From: Hymenobacter psoromatis
GTDB lineage: Bacteria > Bacteroidota > Bacteroidia > Cytophagales > Hymenobacteraceae
DNA length: 64,000 nt
NCBI RefSeq assembly: GCF_020012125.1
Contig: NZ_JAIFAG010000001.1
Coordinates: 3,100,001 to 3,164,000, forward strand
Reading direction: 5' to 3'
Part shown: positions 27,496 to 36,130 of the stretch, one piece after another
Layout of the letters: every line of letters begins with the position of its first letter
Numbering within the stretch: the first letter of the stretch is position 1
Notes under the pieces: model-generated
What the model was told of the DNA's origin: nothing
Databases searched by the model: none
Seen by the model: the letters and a program-made list of their open reading frames with translations, nothing else
Made by a program: the position numbers and the translations under genes

Positions 27496-27538
27496 ATGAC
27501 GTAAACATACGACACACTATGTCGTATGTTTACGTCAT
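27496..27538 (+). promoter_or_regulatory. 19-bp perfect palindrome, probable ArsR operator/promoter
   Basis: Arms 27496-27514 (ATGACGTAAACATACGACA) and 27520-27538 are exact reverse complements around CACTA. The right arm contains TATGTTTA, close to TAnnTTTG, 24 nt before the arsR ATG, so a protein bound here would cover the promoter. ArsR repressors bind dyads of this type. Confidence 0.65.
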
Positions 27539-27555
27539 TTTCAGCTTCACTCCTC

Positions 27556-27906
27556 ATGACCTACGCCAAAACTGCTGCGTTCACGCAGGAGCAGCAGCAG
27601 CTGGCCCGCGTGGCTAAGGCCCTGGCCCACCCGGCCCGCGTGGCCATTATTCAGCTTCTGGCCAGCAAGAATACCTGCATCTCAGGCGACATCGCGGCGG
27701 AGCTACCTCTCTCGCGGACCACCGTTGCCCAGCACTTGTGCGAGCTGAAAGCCGTGGACCTGATTCGAGGGGAGATTGAGGGGGTAACGGTCTGCTACTG
27801 CCTGCACACGGAGCTGTTGCGCCGCGTTCAGCAGCAGTTTGCGGCTTTTTTTATTGAAGCCACCACGGCGTCTTCCTGTGGGCCGGCGGAGGCGTGCGCC
27901 TGCTAA
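27556..27906 (+). CDS. arsR: ArsR-family metalloregulator
   Basis: A 116-residue winged-helix repressor, probably of the arsenite efflux gene downstream. The helix-turn-helix region SRTTVAQHLCELK and the GEIEGVTVCYCLH wing are typical of the Bacteroidota ArsR group. The usual Cys-x-Cys in the alpha3 region is degraded: NTCISGD has Cys41 but Ser43. Other cysteines (62, 80, 82, 108, 114, 116), including a C-terminal cluster, could form the As(III) site. ATG 27556 is chosen over an upstream in-frame ATG that lies inside the palindrome. Confidence 0.88.
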   Translation: MTYAKTAAFTQEQQQLARVAKALAHPARVAIIQLLASKNTCISGDIAAELPLSRTTVAQHLCELKAVDLIRGEIEGVTVCYCLHTELLRRVQQQFAAFFIEATTASSCGPAEACAC

Positions 27907-27931
27907 TTATTCTTCTGCTATTTCCCTACCT

Positions 27932-28000
27932 ATGAATCTTATCAAGATAAAGTCTTCTCTGGCCTTCGCCGATGCCGACATGCTGCGCCAAGCGTGCTGA
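27932..28000 (+). pseudogene. 22-codon ORF between arsR and ACR3, possible gene remnant
   Basis: ATG 27932 opens [16 protein letters not shown] and stops at 28000, overlapping an alternative GTG start of the ACR3 gene. The beginning resembles the N-terminal helix of small proteins found at this operon position in relatives (DUF6428-like), which would make it a deletion remnant; equally it could be a translated leader. Too short to decide. Confidence 0.3.
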
Positions 28001-28002
28001 GT

Positions 28003-29085
28003 ATGGCCCCGCACGCACCACCGGCCGCCGCGCCCCTGGCCGGGGCCGAAAAGAAGCTCTCGGGCCTCGACCGGGGCCTGACGCTCTGGATTTTTCTGGC
28101 AATGGCCCTCGGCGTTGCCCTTGGCTACTTCGTGCCGGGCATAGAGCGGGCAGTTAACTACTTCACTGTGGGCACGGTAAATGTGCCGCTGGCCCTGGGC
28201 CTAGTGCTCATGCTGTATCCGCCGCTGGCCAAGGTCAAGTACGAGCAGCTACCCACGGTTTTCAGAAATACCCGCATCATTGGCTTGTCGCTGGTGCTGA
28301 ACTGGCTGGTGGGGCCGCTCCTCATGTTTCTGCTGGCCATTTGGCTGCTGCCCGACAAGCCGGCGTACATGATGGGCCTGATTCTCATCGGCATTGCCCG
28401 CTGCATCGCAATGGTACTGGTCTGGAACGACCTGGCCGACGGTAGCCGCGAGTACGCGGCCGGGCTGGTAGCGCTCAATTCTATCTTTCAGGTGCTGTTT
28501 TACAGCGTGTTGGCCTGGCTGTTTATCACCGTGCTACCCCCGTACTTTGGCCTGAAGGGCTACGCCGTGCAGATTGGCATTGGCACCATTACCCAAAGCG
28601 TGCTCGCGTACCTAGGCTTACCTTTCGCAGCGGGCTTCCTTTCGCGCCTCGTACTGCGCCGGGTGCAGGGCGATGCCTGGTACGAACGGGTATTTATTCC
28701 GGCCATTAGCCCGATTACGCTGATTGCCTTGTTGTTTACTATCGTGGTCATGTTCAGCTTGAAGGGAAAATTGCTTATCCAGATTCCACTGGATGTGCTG
28801 CGCATTGCCCTGCCGCTGGGCTTGTATTTCGGGCTCATGTTTGGGCTCAGCTTCGCGGCTGGTAAGTGGCTGGGGGCAGGCTACGCCGAGAATACCAGCG
28901 TCGCCTTCACGGCTACCGGCAACAATTTTGAACTGGCAATTGCCGTGGCTATCGGCGTATTTGGCCTCAATTCGGGCCAGGCATTCGCCGGGGTAGTGGG
29001 GCCGCTGATTGAAGTGCCGGCCCTGATTGCCCTAGTTAACGTGGCACGTTGGTTGCGCCGCCACTGGTACGGCCGTTCTGCCTAA
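28003..29085 (+). CDS. acr3: ACR3 family arsenite efflux transporter
   Basis: A 360-residue inner-membrane carrier of the ACR3 (BASS superfamily) type that exports As(OH)3. About ten membrane segments are visible. The conserved Cys of TM4 is Cys134 in [12 protein letters not shown], and the later [18 protein letters not shown] segment is another ACR3 hallmark. ATG 28003 is used; a GTG 9 nt upstream overlaps the small ORF. No arsC reductase gene lies in this operon. Confidence 0.94.
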   Translation: MAPHAPPAAAPLAGAEKKLSGLDRGLTLWIFLAMALGVALGYFVPGIERAVNYFTVGTVNVPLALGLVLMLYPPLAKVKYEQLPTVFRNTRIIGLSLVLNWLVGPLLMFLLAIWLLPDKPAYMMGLILIGIARCIAMVLVWNDLADGSREYAAGLVALNSIFQVLFYSVLAWLFITVLPPYFGLKGYAVQIGIGTITQSVLAYLGLPFAAGFLSRLVLRRVQGDAWYERVFIPAISPITLIALLFTIVVMFSLKGKLLIQIPLDVLRIALPLGLYFGLMFGLSFAAGKWLGAGYAENTSVAFTATGNNFELAIAVAIGVFGLNSGQAFAGVVGPLIEVPALIALVNVARWLRRHWYGRSA

Positions 29086-29140
29086 GTACCCTAGAATGGT
29101 GCGGGAGTAGCCCTCCGTGTGGGCCGCCCTACCCCCTTCT

Positions 29141-29194
29141 TAAACAGCTAACGCCGCCCGGTCAACAATGTGGCCGGGCGGCGTTAGCTGTTTA
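29141..29194. terminator. 21-bp perfect hairpin between convergent ACR3 and MFS subunit genes
   Basis: Arms 29141-29161 and 29174-29194 (core GCTAACGCCGCCCGG) are exact reverse complements. It lies in the gap between two convergent genes and can act in both directions. Confidence 0.85.
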
Positions 29195-29208
29195 GGAGGA
29201 GGCAGGGA

Positions 29209-29349
29209 CTATTTGAACAGCGCCAGCGCCTTTATAAACGTTTGCGACACGCCCCACACCAAGGGTACGCCCACCACGAGCCAGGCCAGAATGACGGAGC
29301 CGCCCGCAGATTCTTCGGGGGCCGCGTTGGAAATTGGTTGCGGATTCAT
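29209..29349 (-). CDS. MFS transporter small subunit, 46 aa
   Basis: The minus strand from ATG 29349 encodes 46 residues: a polar start with NAAPEES, one hydrophobic helix (SVILAWLVVGVPLVWGV) and a basic/aromatic end (FIKALALFK). It lies 42 nt downstream of the OFA-type MFS gene on the same strand. One-helix proteins with an AWL-VGxPLxWGV core accompany oxalate/formate-type MFS transporters and are annotated as small subunits. The match is from pattern memory and position, and its role (assembly or regulation) is not established. Confidence 0.75.
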   Translation of the reverse strand: MNPQPISNAAPEESAGGSVILAWLVVGVPLVWGVSQTFIKALALFK

Positions 29350-29391
29350 AAAGCTAGATTATTGAAAATGAAAGAGAAAGCCCTCAATTGA

Positions 29392-30801
29392 TTAATGGCC
29401 ACCGGCCTCGACGGCAACCGGGCCTTTTTCGTAATACCTGGCGTTCACGGCCGTCACGGCCAGGTCGGCCAGCAGGCCTACCACGAGCAGGCCGGCCATC
29501 GTATAGAACACGTTTTGGTAGGCAGCCGCGCCGGTCAGGCCGTTGGCTTTGGCGTGGTCGTGGAGCTGATGCACGATGAGCGGCCCCAGCACGCCGGCCG
29601 TGCTCCAGGCCGTGAGCAGGCGGCCGTGGATGGCCCCTACCTGGAATTTACCAAAGAGGTCGGATAAAAAGGCTGGGGCCGTGGCGAAGCCCCCGCCGTA
29701 CATGCTCACGATAACGCAGGCTGCTATGACGTAGAAGGTTAGCTGCAAGTTGTGGCCCAGCGTGGGCACGAGGGCGTAGAGCAGAATACCCAGACCAAAG
29801 TAGATGGCGTAGGTGACCTTACGGCCCAGCTTATCGGAAGCCGACGACCAGAAGAAGCGGCCCAGCAGGTTGAACAGGCTGAGCAAACCCACGAAGCCGG
29901 CGGCGGCGGCGGCCGTTACGCCATTTCCTACCCCCATCGCTTTGTCCGAAAAGGTATCCTGAATGAGCGGCGAGGCCGTTTCGAGCAGACCGATGCCGGC
30001 TGTTACGTTGGTAACCAGCACCACCCACAGCAGCCAGAACTGCGGCGTTTTAATAGCATTATCAGCCGACACATTGCCGGTCGTAATCAGCGCGTTGTGC
30101 TCGGCGTTGGGCACGTAGCCGGCCGGAGCCCAGCTGTCGGCCGGCACCCGGATGGTCCAGACCCCGAACTGCATAAACAGGAAGTAGATGATACCCAGCA
30201 CAATAAACGTGGGCGCTACCCCCTGCGGCGCGCTGGCCTTGAAGTGCGACATCAGGGCCACCGACAAAGGCGAGGCAATCATCGCCCCACCGCCGAAACC
30301 CATAATGGCCATGCCCGTTGCTACCCCCTTGCGGTCGGGGAACCACTTGATGAGCGTGCTCACCGGCGAAATGTAGCCAATGCCCAGCCCGATACCGCCC
30401 ACGAAGCCGTAGCCAAAATATACCAGCCAGATGTTGTGCATACTTATGCCCAGCGAGGCAATGAGGAAGCCGCCGCCGAAGCAAAGCGCCGCCGCCAGCA
30501 TGGCCTTGCGCGGCCCCACGCGCTCCAGCCACTTCCCAAAAAGAGCGGCCGACAAGCCCAGCAGCACGATGGCAATCGAGAACGTGACCCCGATTTGAGT
30601 GGGCGTCCAGTCGGCCGGGGCGGGGTTAGCCGGGTCGCCGCTGATGAGCGAGCCCAGCGGCTTATTAAACACGCTGAAGGCGTAAGCCTGCCCGATGGCT
30701 AGGTGAATGGCCAGCGCCGCCGGCGGCACCAGCCAGCGGTTGTAGCCGGCCGGCGCAATAGTGCGGCTGCGGTCAAGTAAAGGAGCGGAAGAATCGGCCA
30801 T
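29392..30801 (-). CDS. OFA-type MFS transporter (oxalate/formate antiporter family)
   Basis: A 469-residue, roughly 12-helix MFS carrier. GQAYAFSVFNKPL at the start and GFGGGAMIASPL in the middle are typical of the OFA (oxalate:formate antiporter) subfamily. ATG 30801 is chosen; the longer frame adds 30 unlikely residues. No oxalyl-CoA decarboxylase or formyl-CoA transferase is in the window, whereas a formate-dehydrogenase-like enzyme and FdhD lie just upstream on the same strand, so formate or a related acid is the more likely cargo. Confidence 0.88.
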   Translation of the reverse strand: MADSSAPLLDRSRTIAPAGYNRWLVPPAALAIHLAIGQAYAFSVFNKPLGSLISGDPANPAPADWTPTQIGVTFSIAIVLLGLSAALFGKWLERVGPRKAMLAAALCFGGGFLIASLGISMHNIWLVYFGYGFVGGIGLGIGYISPVSTLIKWFPDRKGVATGMAIMGFGGGAMIASPLSVALMSHFKASAPQGVAPTFIVLGIIYFLFMQFGVWTIRVPADSWAPAGYVPNAEHNALITTGNVSADNAIKTPQFWLLWVVLVTNVTAGIGLLETASPLIQDTFSDKAMGVGNGVTAAAAAGFVGLLSLFNLLGRFFWSSASDKLGRKVTYAIYFGLGILLYALVPTLGHNLQLTFYVIAACVIVSMYGGGFATAPAFLSDLFGKFQVGAIHGRLLTAWSTAGVLGPLIVHQLHDHAKANGLTGAAAYQNVFYTMAGLLVVGLLADLAVTAVNARYYEKGPVAVEAGGH

Positions 30802-30963
30802 AAGTGGGCGGGAAAGGGTAGTGTGAAAGAAAGTAAGCCAGCGCCAATCCGCTAAGCTTTTGCAAGATATAGCCAGCCTTTCGCCCAGCAAAGGCAGCGA
30901 CTGTTTATGTTGCTAATCTGGTATAGGCGCGTTGCTAATGCGGGGCGAACCGAGTGGTTAGGA

Positions 30964-31004
30964 AAACAAAAAGTCCCTGACTCGCCGTCAGGGACTTTTT
31001 GTTT
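30964..31004. terminator. Terminator of the molybdoenzyme gene
   Basis: Perfect 18-bp arms (30964-30981 and 30987-31004) with core AGTCCCTGAC, and A/T runs on both ends, 17 nt past the stop of the molybdoenzyme gene. It separates this gene from the transporter gene. Confidence 0.9.
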
Positions 31005-31021
31005 GCTCTCAAAAAAGACTG

Positions 31022-33553
31022 CTACGCCGGCACCGCCTCGGCGCGGGGCCTCACCGCGGCGGGGGCAGTGCTAACTTTTGCCTTGGCCACGGTCACGCGC
31101 ACGTACTTGGAAGTGGGCGTATTGCTCACCTTAGCCACGCTGCTGATGGGCACCAGCGGATTAGCCTCGGGGAAATAGGCGGCCACATTACCCTTCGGGA
31201 TGTCGTAGGGCACCACCACGAACTTCTCTACGGTACGCTGCTCGCCTTCGTGATGACTCGTGATATCAATCAAGTCTTTGGCTTGCAGGCCGCGCTGGCG
31301 CACGTCCTCGGGATTCATAAACAACACCCGGCGCTCGCCGTGGACGCCGCGGTAACGGTCGTTGTACTCGTAAATAGTCGTGTTGAACTGGTCGTGGCTG
31401 CGCACGGTCATCATCACCAGCTCGTCGGGGCCCACTTCGTACTGCTCTAGCTCGGTAGTGGTGAAGTTAGCCATGCCGTTTTTGGTGGTGAACCGGCGGT
31501 GGCGTGGGCCGTTGGGCAGGTAGAAGCCGCCCGGCGAACGCAGCTTCTCGTTGAAATCATCGAAGCCCGGAATAACCCGGCTGATGTGGTCCCGAATGAC
31601 GTCGTAATTCTCGGTCATCGCCACCCAGTCGCCCTTGATTTTATCGCCCAGGGTAGCAATGGCGATGCCGCTCAGAATGGCGACTTCACTCAGAATATTA
31701 TTACCCGGCAGCGGGACCAGAATGCCTTTGTTCTGGCTCACTACCCCCATCGAGTTCTCGCAGGAAGTCATCTGGTGGCCAGCCTTTTGCATATCGATAT
31801 CCACGTGCGCGAAGCAGGGTAGCAGCAGGCTGGTGCGGCCCGTCACGAGGTGGCCGCGGTTGAGCTTGGTGCCCACGTACACGGTCAGGTTCTGCTTACG
31901 CATGCCTTCGGCGATGATTTCGGTATCAGGGCCAGCGGCCAGCAGGTTGCCACCCAGGCCGAAGTACACCTTGATTTTGCCGTTGACCATCGCCTTGAGG
32001 CTCTCCACCGTGTCGAGGCCGTGCTCGTAGGGCGGCTCAAAGCCGAATTCTTTCTTCAGCGCATCCAGAAACTCTTTAGCCGGCTGCTCCCAGATGCCCA
32101 TCGTGCGGTCGCCCTGCACGTTGGAGTGGCCGCGCACCGGGCAGGTGCCTGCGCCCGGCTTGCCAATGGCCCCTTTCATGAGGTGCAGGTTCACAATTTC
32201 CTGGATGGTTTGTACGCCCTGGCGCTGCTGCGTTACGCCCATTGCCCAGCAGGTAATAATTTTCTGCTTGTGGGCAATGATATTGGCCGCCTCCAGTAGC
32301 TGCGCCCGGCTGATGCCGCTCAGCGCCTCAATATCTTCCCAGCTCGTGTTGCGAATATTCTGTTCAAAGCCCTCAAAACCCGTAGTGAATTCCTTGACAA
32401 ACTCGTGGTCCACGACCTGGCCGGGGTTCAGGTCCTCGGCCTCAAACAAGTGCTTCATAATGCCGCGCAGCAGGGCCATATCGCCGTCTACGCGCACTTG
32501 CAGGAACACGTCGGTTATCTGCGTGCCGCCGCCCAGCATGGCCCCCAGCGCCTTCAGCGGATTCATGAAATCCTGCGGGTCGCGGAAGTGGTTGAGGCCC
32601 GCTTCCATTAAGGGGTTGATGCTGATAATCTTCGCCCCGTTTTGCTTGGCAATTTTCAGCGCCGACAACATCCGCGGGTGGTTGGTACCGGGGTTCTGGC
32701 CGATGATAAGGATGACTTCCGCCTCGTGAATGTCATTGAGCGTGACCGAGCCTTTGCCCAACCCAAGGGTAGGGCTGAGGGCCGCGCCGCTGCTCTCGTG
32801 GCACATATTAGAGCAGTCGGGCATGTTGTTGGTGCCAAACTGCCGCACAAAGAGCTGGAACAAGAACGCCGGCTCATTAGGCACCTTGCCCGAGGTGTAG
32901 AACGTGGCCTCGTCGGGCGAGGCCAGCGCGTTAAGCTCCTGGGCCACAATACCAAACGCCTCGGGCCACTCGATGCGCTCGTAATGCGTGCTGCCAGGGC
33001 GCTTCACCAGTGGGTGCGTGAGGCGGCCGGCGTTGTTGAGGTCGCGGTCGGTCATGCGCGACAGCGCGGCCAGGCTATTCTTAGCAAAAAACTCCGGGCC
33101 GGCGGCCTTGTCGTCAGCATCGGAAGCGGTGGCTTTTGCGCCGTTCTCGCAAAATTCCGCTATCGAGCGGTGGGTGTCCGGGTCGGGCCAGGCGCACGAC
33201 GAGCAGTCGAAGCCGTCCGTCTGGTTGAGGCCCAGCAGGGCCTTGGTGCCGCGGCCCACGCCGGCCTCGCCCCAGTTGAATTCCATCGACTTAATCACAG
33301 CCGTAACGCCGGCCGCGATGCGCTGCTGCGGCGAGAGGCGCAGGCCGGTCAATTCCTCGGGCGGCTGCGCCAGCACGGCGTGCTGGTACTTGGCCCCGGC
33401 CACGTCGGGCACCGGCAGGCGAGGCTCCACCTTGGTGGGGCCGGCGTGCCCATCGGGGTCGGTGCGGTCCGAGGGGGTGGCACTGGCTTGTCCACTATGC
33501 GAGCGAACGGGGGGGGTAGGGGCGTGCGGCTGGTCGGCGGGGGAATTCTCCAT
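31022..33553 (-). CDS. FdhF/YdeP family molybdopterin oxidoreductase (formate dehydrogenase-like)
   Basis: An 843-residue bis-MGD molybdoenzyme of the YdeP group related to formate dehydrogenase H. N-terminal cluster cysteines appear in FDCSSCAWPDP and EFCENGAK (117, 120, 135). Other family blocks include YTSGKVPNEPAFLFQLFVRQFGTNN (quoted by parts), CSNMCHESSG, GQNPGTNHPRML and CPVRGHSNVQGDRTMG. No in-frame TGA/selenocysteine is seen; the CSNMCHE cysteine is a candidate Mo ligand. The N-terminal 50 residues are Pro/Ser/Thr-rich and atypical. The DUF7009-like and fdhD genes lie directly upstream, fitting maturation of this enzyme. Confidence 0.9.
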   Translation of the reverse strand: MENSPADQPHAPTPPVRSHSGQASATPSDRTDPDGHAGPTKVEPRLPVPDVAGAKYQHAVLAQPPEELTGLRLSPQQRIAAGVTAVIKSMEFNWGEAGVGRGTKALLGLNQTDGFDCSSCAWPDPDTHRSIAEFCENGAKATASDADDKAAGPEFFAKNSLAALSRMTDRDLNNAGRLTHPLVKRPGSTHYERIEWPEAFGIVAQELNALASPDEATFYTSGKVPNEPAFLFQLFVRQFGTNNMPDCSNMCHESSGAALSPTLGLGKGSVTLNDIHEAEVILIIGQNPGTNHPRMLSALKIAKQNGAKIISINPLMEAGLNHFRDPQDFMNPLKALGAMLGGGTQITDVFLQVRVDGDMALLRGIMKHLFEAEDLNPGQVVDHEFVKEFTTGFEGFEQNIRNTSWEDIEALSGISRAQLLEAANIIAHKQKIITCWAMGVTQQRQGVQTIQEIVNLHLMKGAIGKPGAGTCPVRGHSNVQGDRTMGIWEQPAKEFLDALKKEFGFEPPYEHGLDTVESLKAMVNGKIKVYFGLGGNLLAAGPDTEIIAEGMRKQNLTVYVGTKLNRGHLVTGRTSLLLPCFAHVDIDMQKAGHQMTSCENSMGVVSQNKGILVPLPGNNILSEVAILSGIAIATLGDKIKGDWVAMTENYDVIRDHISRVIPGFDDFNEKLRSPGGFYLPNGPRHRRFTTKNGMANFTTTELEQYEVGPDELVMMTVRSHDQFNTTIYEYNDRYRGVHGERRVLFMNPEDVRQRGLQAKDLIDITSHHEGEQRTVEKFVVVPYDIPKGNVAAYFPEANPLVPISSVAKVSNTPTSKYVRVTVAKAKVSTAPAAVRPRAEAVPA

Positions 33554-33615
33554 GAGGTATCAGAATAAAAGAGTAGCAATACAAGGTAACTGGCTCGCCG
33601 CACCCACGGTGGAGC

Positions 33616-33951
33616 TTAATGGCGGCAGTCGAGGTCTTTCTCTACCAAGATACATAGCTCTCGGTTTTCAGCCGCTAAAACCCGCTCCTCGAAGCCAATG
33701 TTTGCGGTGCTGGTCCAGGCTTCGGCAATGGCGGCCGGCACCTCCACCACCAGCGCGCCCGCCGCGTAGCGCACCCGCACGGCCGGCGCGGCATCGGTGG
33801 CGGGCAGGCGGGCCAGGGCGTAGCTCAGCGTAGCCGAGGGGGTAGGGCCAAAGGCGATAACGTAAGCCACCTGCCCGGTGCGGGCAAACTCGGCCACTTC
33901 GGCTTCGGAGAGCCGCAGGCGCAGCGAATTTTCTTCCAGGCGGAGCTTCAT
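33616..33951 (-). CDS. DUF7009-like small protein in formate module
   Basis: A 111-residue cytosolic protein. The opening MKLRLEENSLRLRLSEAEVA followed by FARTGQV and a later LSYALAR strand match my recollection of the DUF7009 family, which often lies next to molybdoenzyme or fdhD genes. It overlaps the end of fdhD by 4 nt (ATGA), so the two are translationally coupled. Function unknown; a cofactor-insertion or stability role is only suggested by context. Confidence 0.7.
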   Translation of the reverse strand: MKLRLEENSLRLRLSEAEVAEFARTGQVAYVIAFGPTPSATLSYALARLPATDAAPAVRVRYAAGALVVEVPAAIAEAWTSTANIGFEERVLAAENRELCILVEKDLDCRH

Positions 33952-34808
33952 AGAATGCGGCTTTCGTGGGTGTAGATGTTGAAACGCTGGTCGCGCACGA
34001 AGCCCAGCAGCGTGAGGCCAAACTCTTCGGCCGCCTCCACGGCCAGGCTGCTCGGCGCGCCCACGGCCGCCAAAATGGCCACGCCCGCCACGGCCGCCTT
34101 CTGCACCAACTCGAAGCTGGCGCGGCCGCTTACCAGAATAATATGCTGATGTAGAGGTACTTGCCTGGCCAGCAGCGCCGCGCCCACTACCTTGTCGAAC
34201 GCATTGTGGCGGCCCACGTCTTCGCGCAGCGTCAGCAGCTCGCCTTCGGCGGAAAACAGGGCGGTGGCGTGCAGGCCGCCGGTTTGGGCAAACACGCGCT
34301 GGGCCGCCCGCTGGCGCTCGGGCAGGGCGTGAATGATACTGGCCGGCACCCGCGGCGCATCGGCGGGCGGTGGCAGCGGGCAGCTGGCGGCCCGCACCGC
34401 GTCGATGCTGGTTTTGCCGCATACCCCGCAACTCGACGACGTGTAAAAATGCCGCTCCAGCCGGTCCAGCGCCACGGCCACGCCGGGAGCCAGCTCCACG
34501 CGCAGCACGTTGCCGCGCTCCTTGGGTCGGCGCGGGTCGGCGCGGTATTCAATGCTTTCGATATCAACCGCTTGGCGCACGATGCCTTCACTCAGCAGGA
34601 AGCCGGCAGCCAGCTCCGCATCGTGGCCGGGAGTGCGCATGGTTATGGCCAGGGCCAGCACCTGGCGCGCCCCGGCCGGTCCGTAGCCCAAGCTGATTTC
34701 GAGCGGCGCTTCCACGGCCAACAGGTCAGTGGCGGTAGTGGCGGCCGCGCCTTCCACGCGCCGCACGGTGGTGCGCTCGGCGCTGGCCAAAAGCGGGGGG
34801 GTAGGCAT
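33948..34808 (-). CDS. fdhD: Formate dehydrogenase accessory sulfurtransferase FdhD
   Basis: A 286-residue FdhD, which passes sulfur from a cysteine desulfurase to the Mo-bis-MGD cofactor of formate dehydrogenases. The sulfur-carrying cysteines are in SSCGVCGK (Cys127 and Cys130). The ELAAGFLLSEGIV helix and REDVGRHNAFDKV and VSGRASFELVQKAA blocks follow in family order. It heads the minus-strand unit fdhD, DUF7009-like, molybdoenzyme. Confidence 0.96.
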   Translation of the reverse strand: MPTPPLLASAERTTVRRVEGAAATTATDLLAVEAPLEISLGYGPAGARQVLALAITMRTPGHDAELAAGFLLSEGIVRQAVDIESIEYRADPRRPKERGNVLRVELAPGVAVALDRLERHFYTSSSCGVCGKTSIDAVRAASCPLPPPADAPRVPASIIHALPERQRAAQRVFAQTGGLHATALFSAEGELLTLREDVGRHNAFDKVVGAALLARQVPLHQHIILVSGRASFELVQKAAVAGVAILAAVGAPSSLAVEAAEEFGLTLLGFVRDQRFNIYTHESRIL

Positions 34809-34890
34809 TTTTTAAGTCTCGGGTTCCTAGTTACATACTATCGCTTCCGGGTTCTCTGCGGGCTAAAACCGTCAGGAGCCAGCAGCATAA

Positions 34891-36003
34891 CTAACTCGCC
34901 TGCAAGTAGCTGACCATGAGCGCGGCGGCTTGGCGGGCGGCGCTGTGCTGGCCCAGCTTCTGGCGCAGCTCGGCGTAGCCGGCTTTTTGGCGGGCAATGT
35001 AGTCTTCATCCGTCAGCAGGCGCTTCAGCTCATCGAGCAGGTAGCGGGCCGTGAATTTATTCTGGATGAATTCGGCTACCACCTCGCGGCCCACGATGAG
35101 GTTGACCAGCGAGATGTAGGGCACCTTAATCGCGGCCTTGACAATGAGATACGTGAGGCTGCTGGTGCGGTAGCACACCACCTGCGGCACATCGAAGAGG
35201 GCCGTTTCGAGGGTGGCCGTGCCGCTGGTGACGAGCGCCGCGCTGGCCCGCGCCAGCAGGTCATACGCCTGGTCAAATACCAGCTTAATTCCATTGCGCT
35301 CAAAGTGTTGGTAGTATACTGGGTCGAGGTTGCTGACGCCGGCCACCACGAACTGCGCGTCTTGGAACGCGGGTAACACGGCCAGCATCTCGTGCAGCAT
35401 CTCCTCAATCTCCTGCTTGCGCGAGCCGGGTAGCACGGCCACAATCGGCCGGTCGGCGCTGAGGCCGTAGCGGGTCATAAACTCGGGGTCGGGCCGGAAC
35501 GCCGCCACCTCGTCGGCGGTGGGGTTTCCAATATAATCTACTTTATAATCAAAGCGTTGATAGAATTCTTCCTCAAAGGGTAGAATGACAAACATCCGGT
35601 CCACCAGCACCTTAATTTTTTCGACCCGCCCCTGGTTCCAGGCCCATATTTTGGGCGAGATGTAGTAGAACACCTTGACGCCGTGCGTCTTGGCCCAGGC
35701 CGCCATGCGCAGGTTGAAGCCGCCGTAGTCCACCAGGATGAGCACGTCGGGCCGGTACTCCAGAATATCGCGCTGGCATTCCTTGAGCAAGCCTCTGAAT
35801 TTGAGCAGGCTGCTCATGGTTTCCCACAGGCCCATCACGGCCAGGTCGCGGTAGTGGCGTACCAGGTGCCCACCCACAGCCTGCATCTGGTCGCCGCCCC
35901 AGTAGCGAAAGTCGGCGGCCGGGTCCTGGCCTTGCAGCTCGCGCAGCAGGTAGGCGGCGTGGGTGTCGCCGGAGCGCTCACCAGCAATCAGGTAGTATTT
36001 CAT
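34891..36003 (-). CDS. lpxB: Lipid-A-disaccharide synthase
   Basis: A 370-residue GT-B glycosyltransferase (GT19) joining lipid X and UDP-2,3-diacylglucosamine in the inner leaflet during lipid A synthesis. Signatures: AGERSGDTHAA at the N-terminus, YYISPKIWAWNQGRV, VLPGSRKQEIEEML and SGTATLETAL. Length is normal. An inverted repeat separates it from queD. Confidence 0.97.
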   Translation of the reverse strand: MKYYLIAGERSGDTHAAYLLRELQGQDPAADFRYWGGDQMQAVGGHLVRHYRDLAVMGLWETMSSLLKFRGLLKECQRDILEYRPDVLILVDYGGFNLRMAAWAKTHGVKVFYYISPKIWAWNQGRVEKIKVLVDRMFVILPFEEEFYQRFDYKVDYIGNPTADEVAAFRPDPEFMTRYGLSADRPIVAVLPGSRKQEIEEMLHEMLAVLPAFQDAQFVVAGVSNLDPVYYQHFERNGIKLVFDQAYDLLARASAALVTSGTATLETALFDVPQVVCYRTSSLTYLIVKAAIKVPYISLVNLIVGREVVAEFIQNKFTARYLLDELKRLLTDEDYIARQKAGYAELRQKLGQHSAARQAAALMVSYLQAS

Positions 36004-36128
36004 TTAACAGATATCATTTAACATTTAACATTCTTTCTTTATCAAAAACAGTAGGGCAGCGGCGGCGGCCTATTGATAGGGCCTACCAGCAAAACGGCCT
36101 GTTACATGTTAATTGATACCTGTTAAAT
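36002..36128. repeat. Imperfect 23-bp inverted repeat between lpxB and queD
   Basis: Arms 36002-36024 (starts ATTTAACAGATATCATTTAA) and 36106-36128 match with two mismatches; the left arm overlaps the lpxB start codon and the right arm nearly reaches the queD stop at 36131. The 80-bp middle contains a second small stem. Confidence 0.65.
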
Positions 36129-36130
36129 AA

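Noticed and set aside
29752..30702. 316-codon plus-strand ORF over the OFA transporter gene
   Set aside because: High-GC shadow with His/Gln/Arg-rich low-complexity product; the minus strand encodes a clear MFS protein.
31022..33553. Selenocysteine (in-frame TGA) in the formate dehydrogenase-like gene
   Set aside because: The frame is open throughout and the expected position region has Cys codons (CSNMCHE).
32642..33568. 308-codon plus-strand ORF over the molybdoenzyme gene
   Set aside because: Antisense shadow; the minus frame matches the YdeP/FdhF family over its full length.
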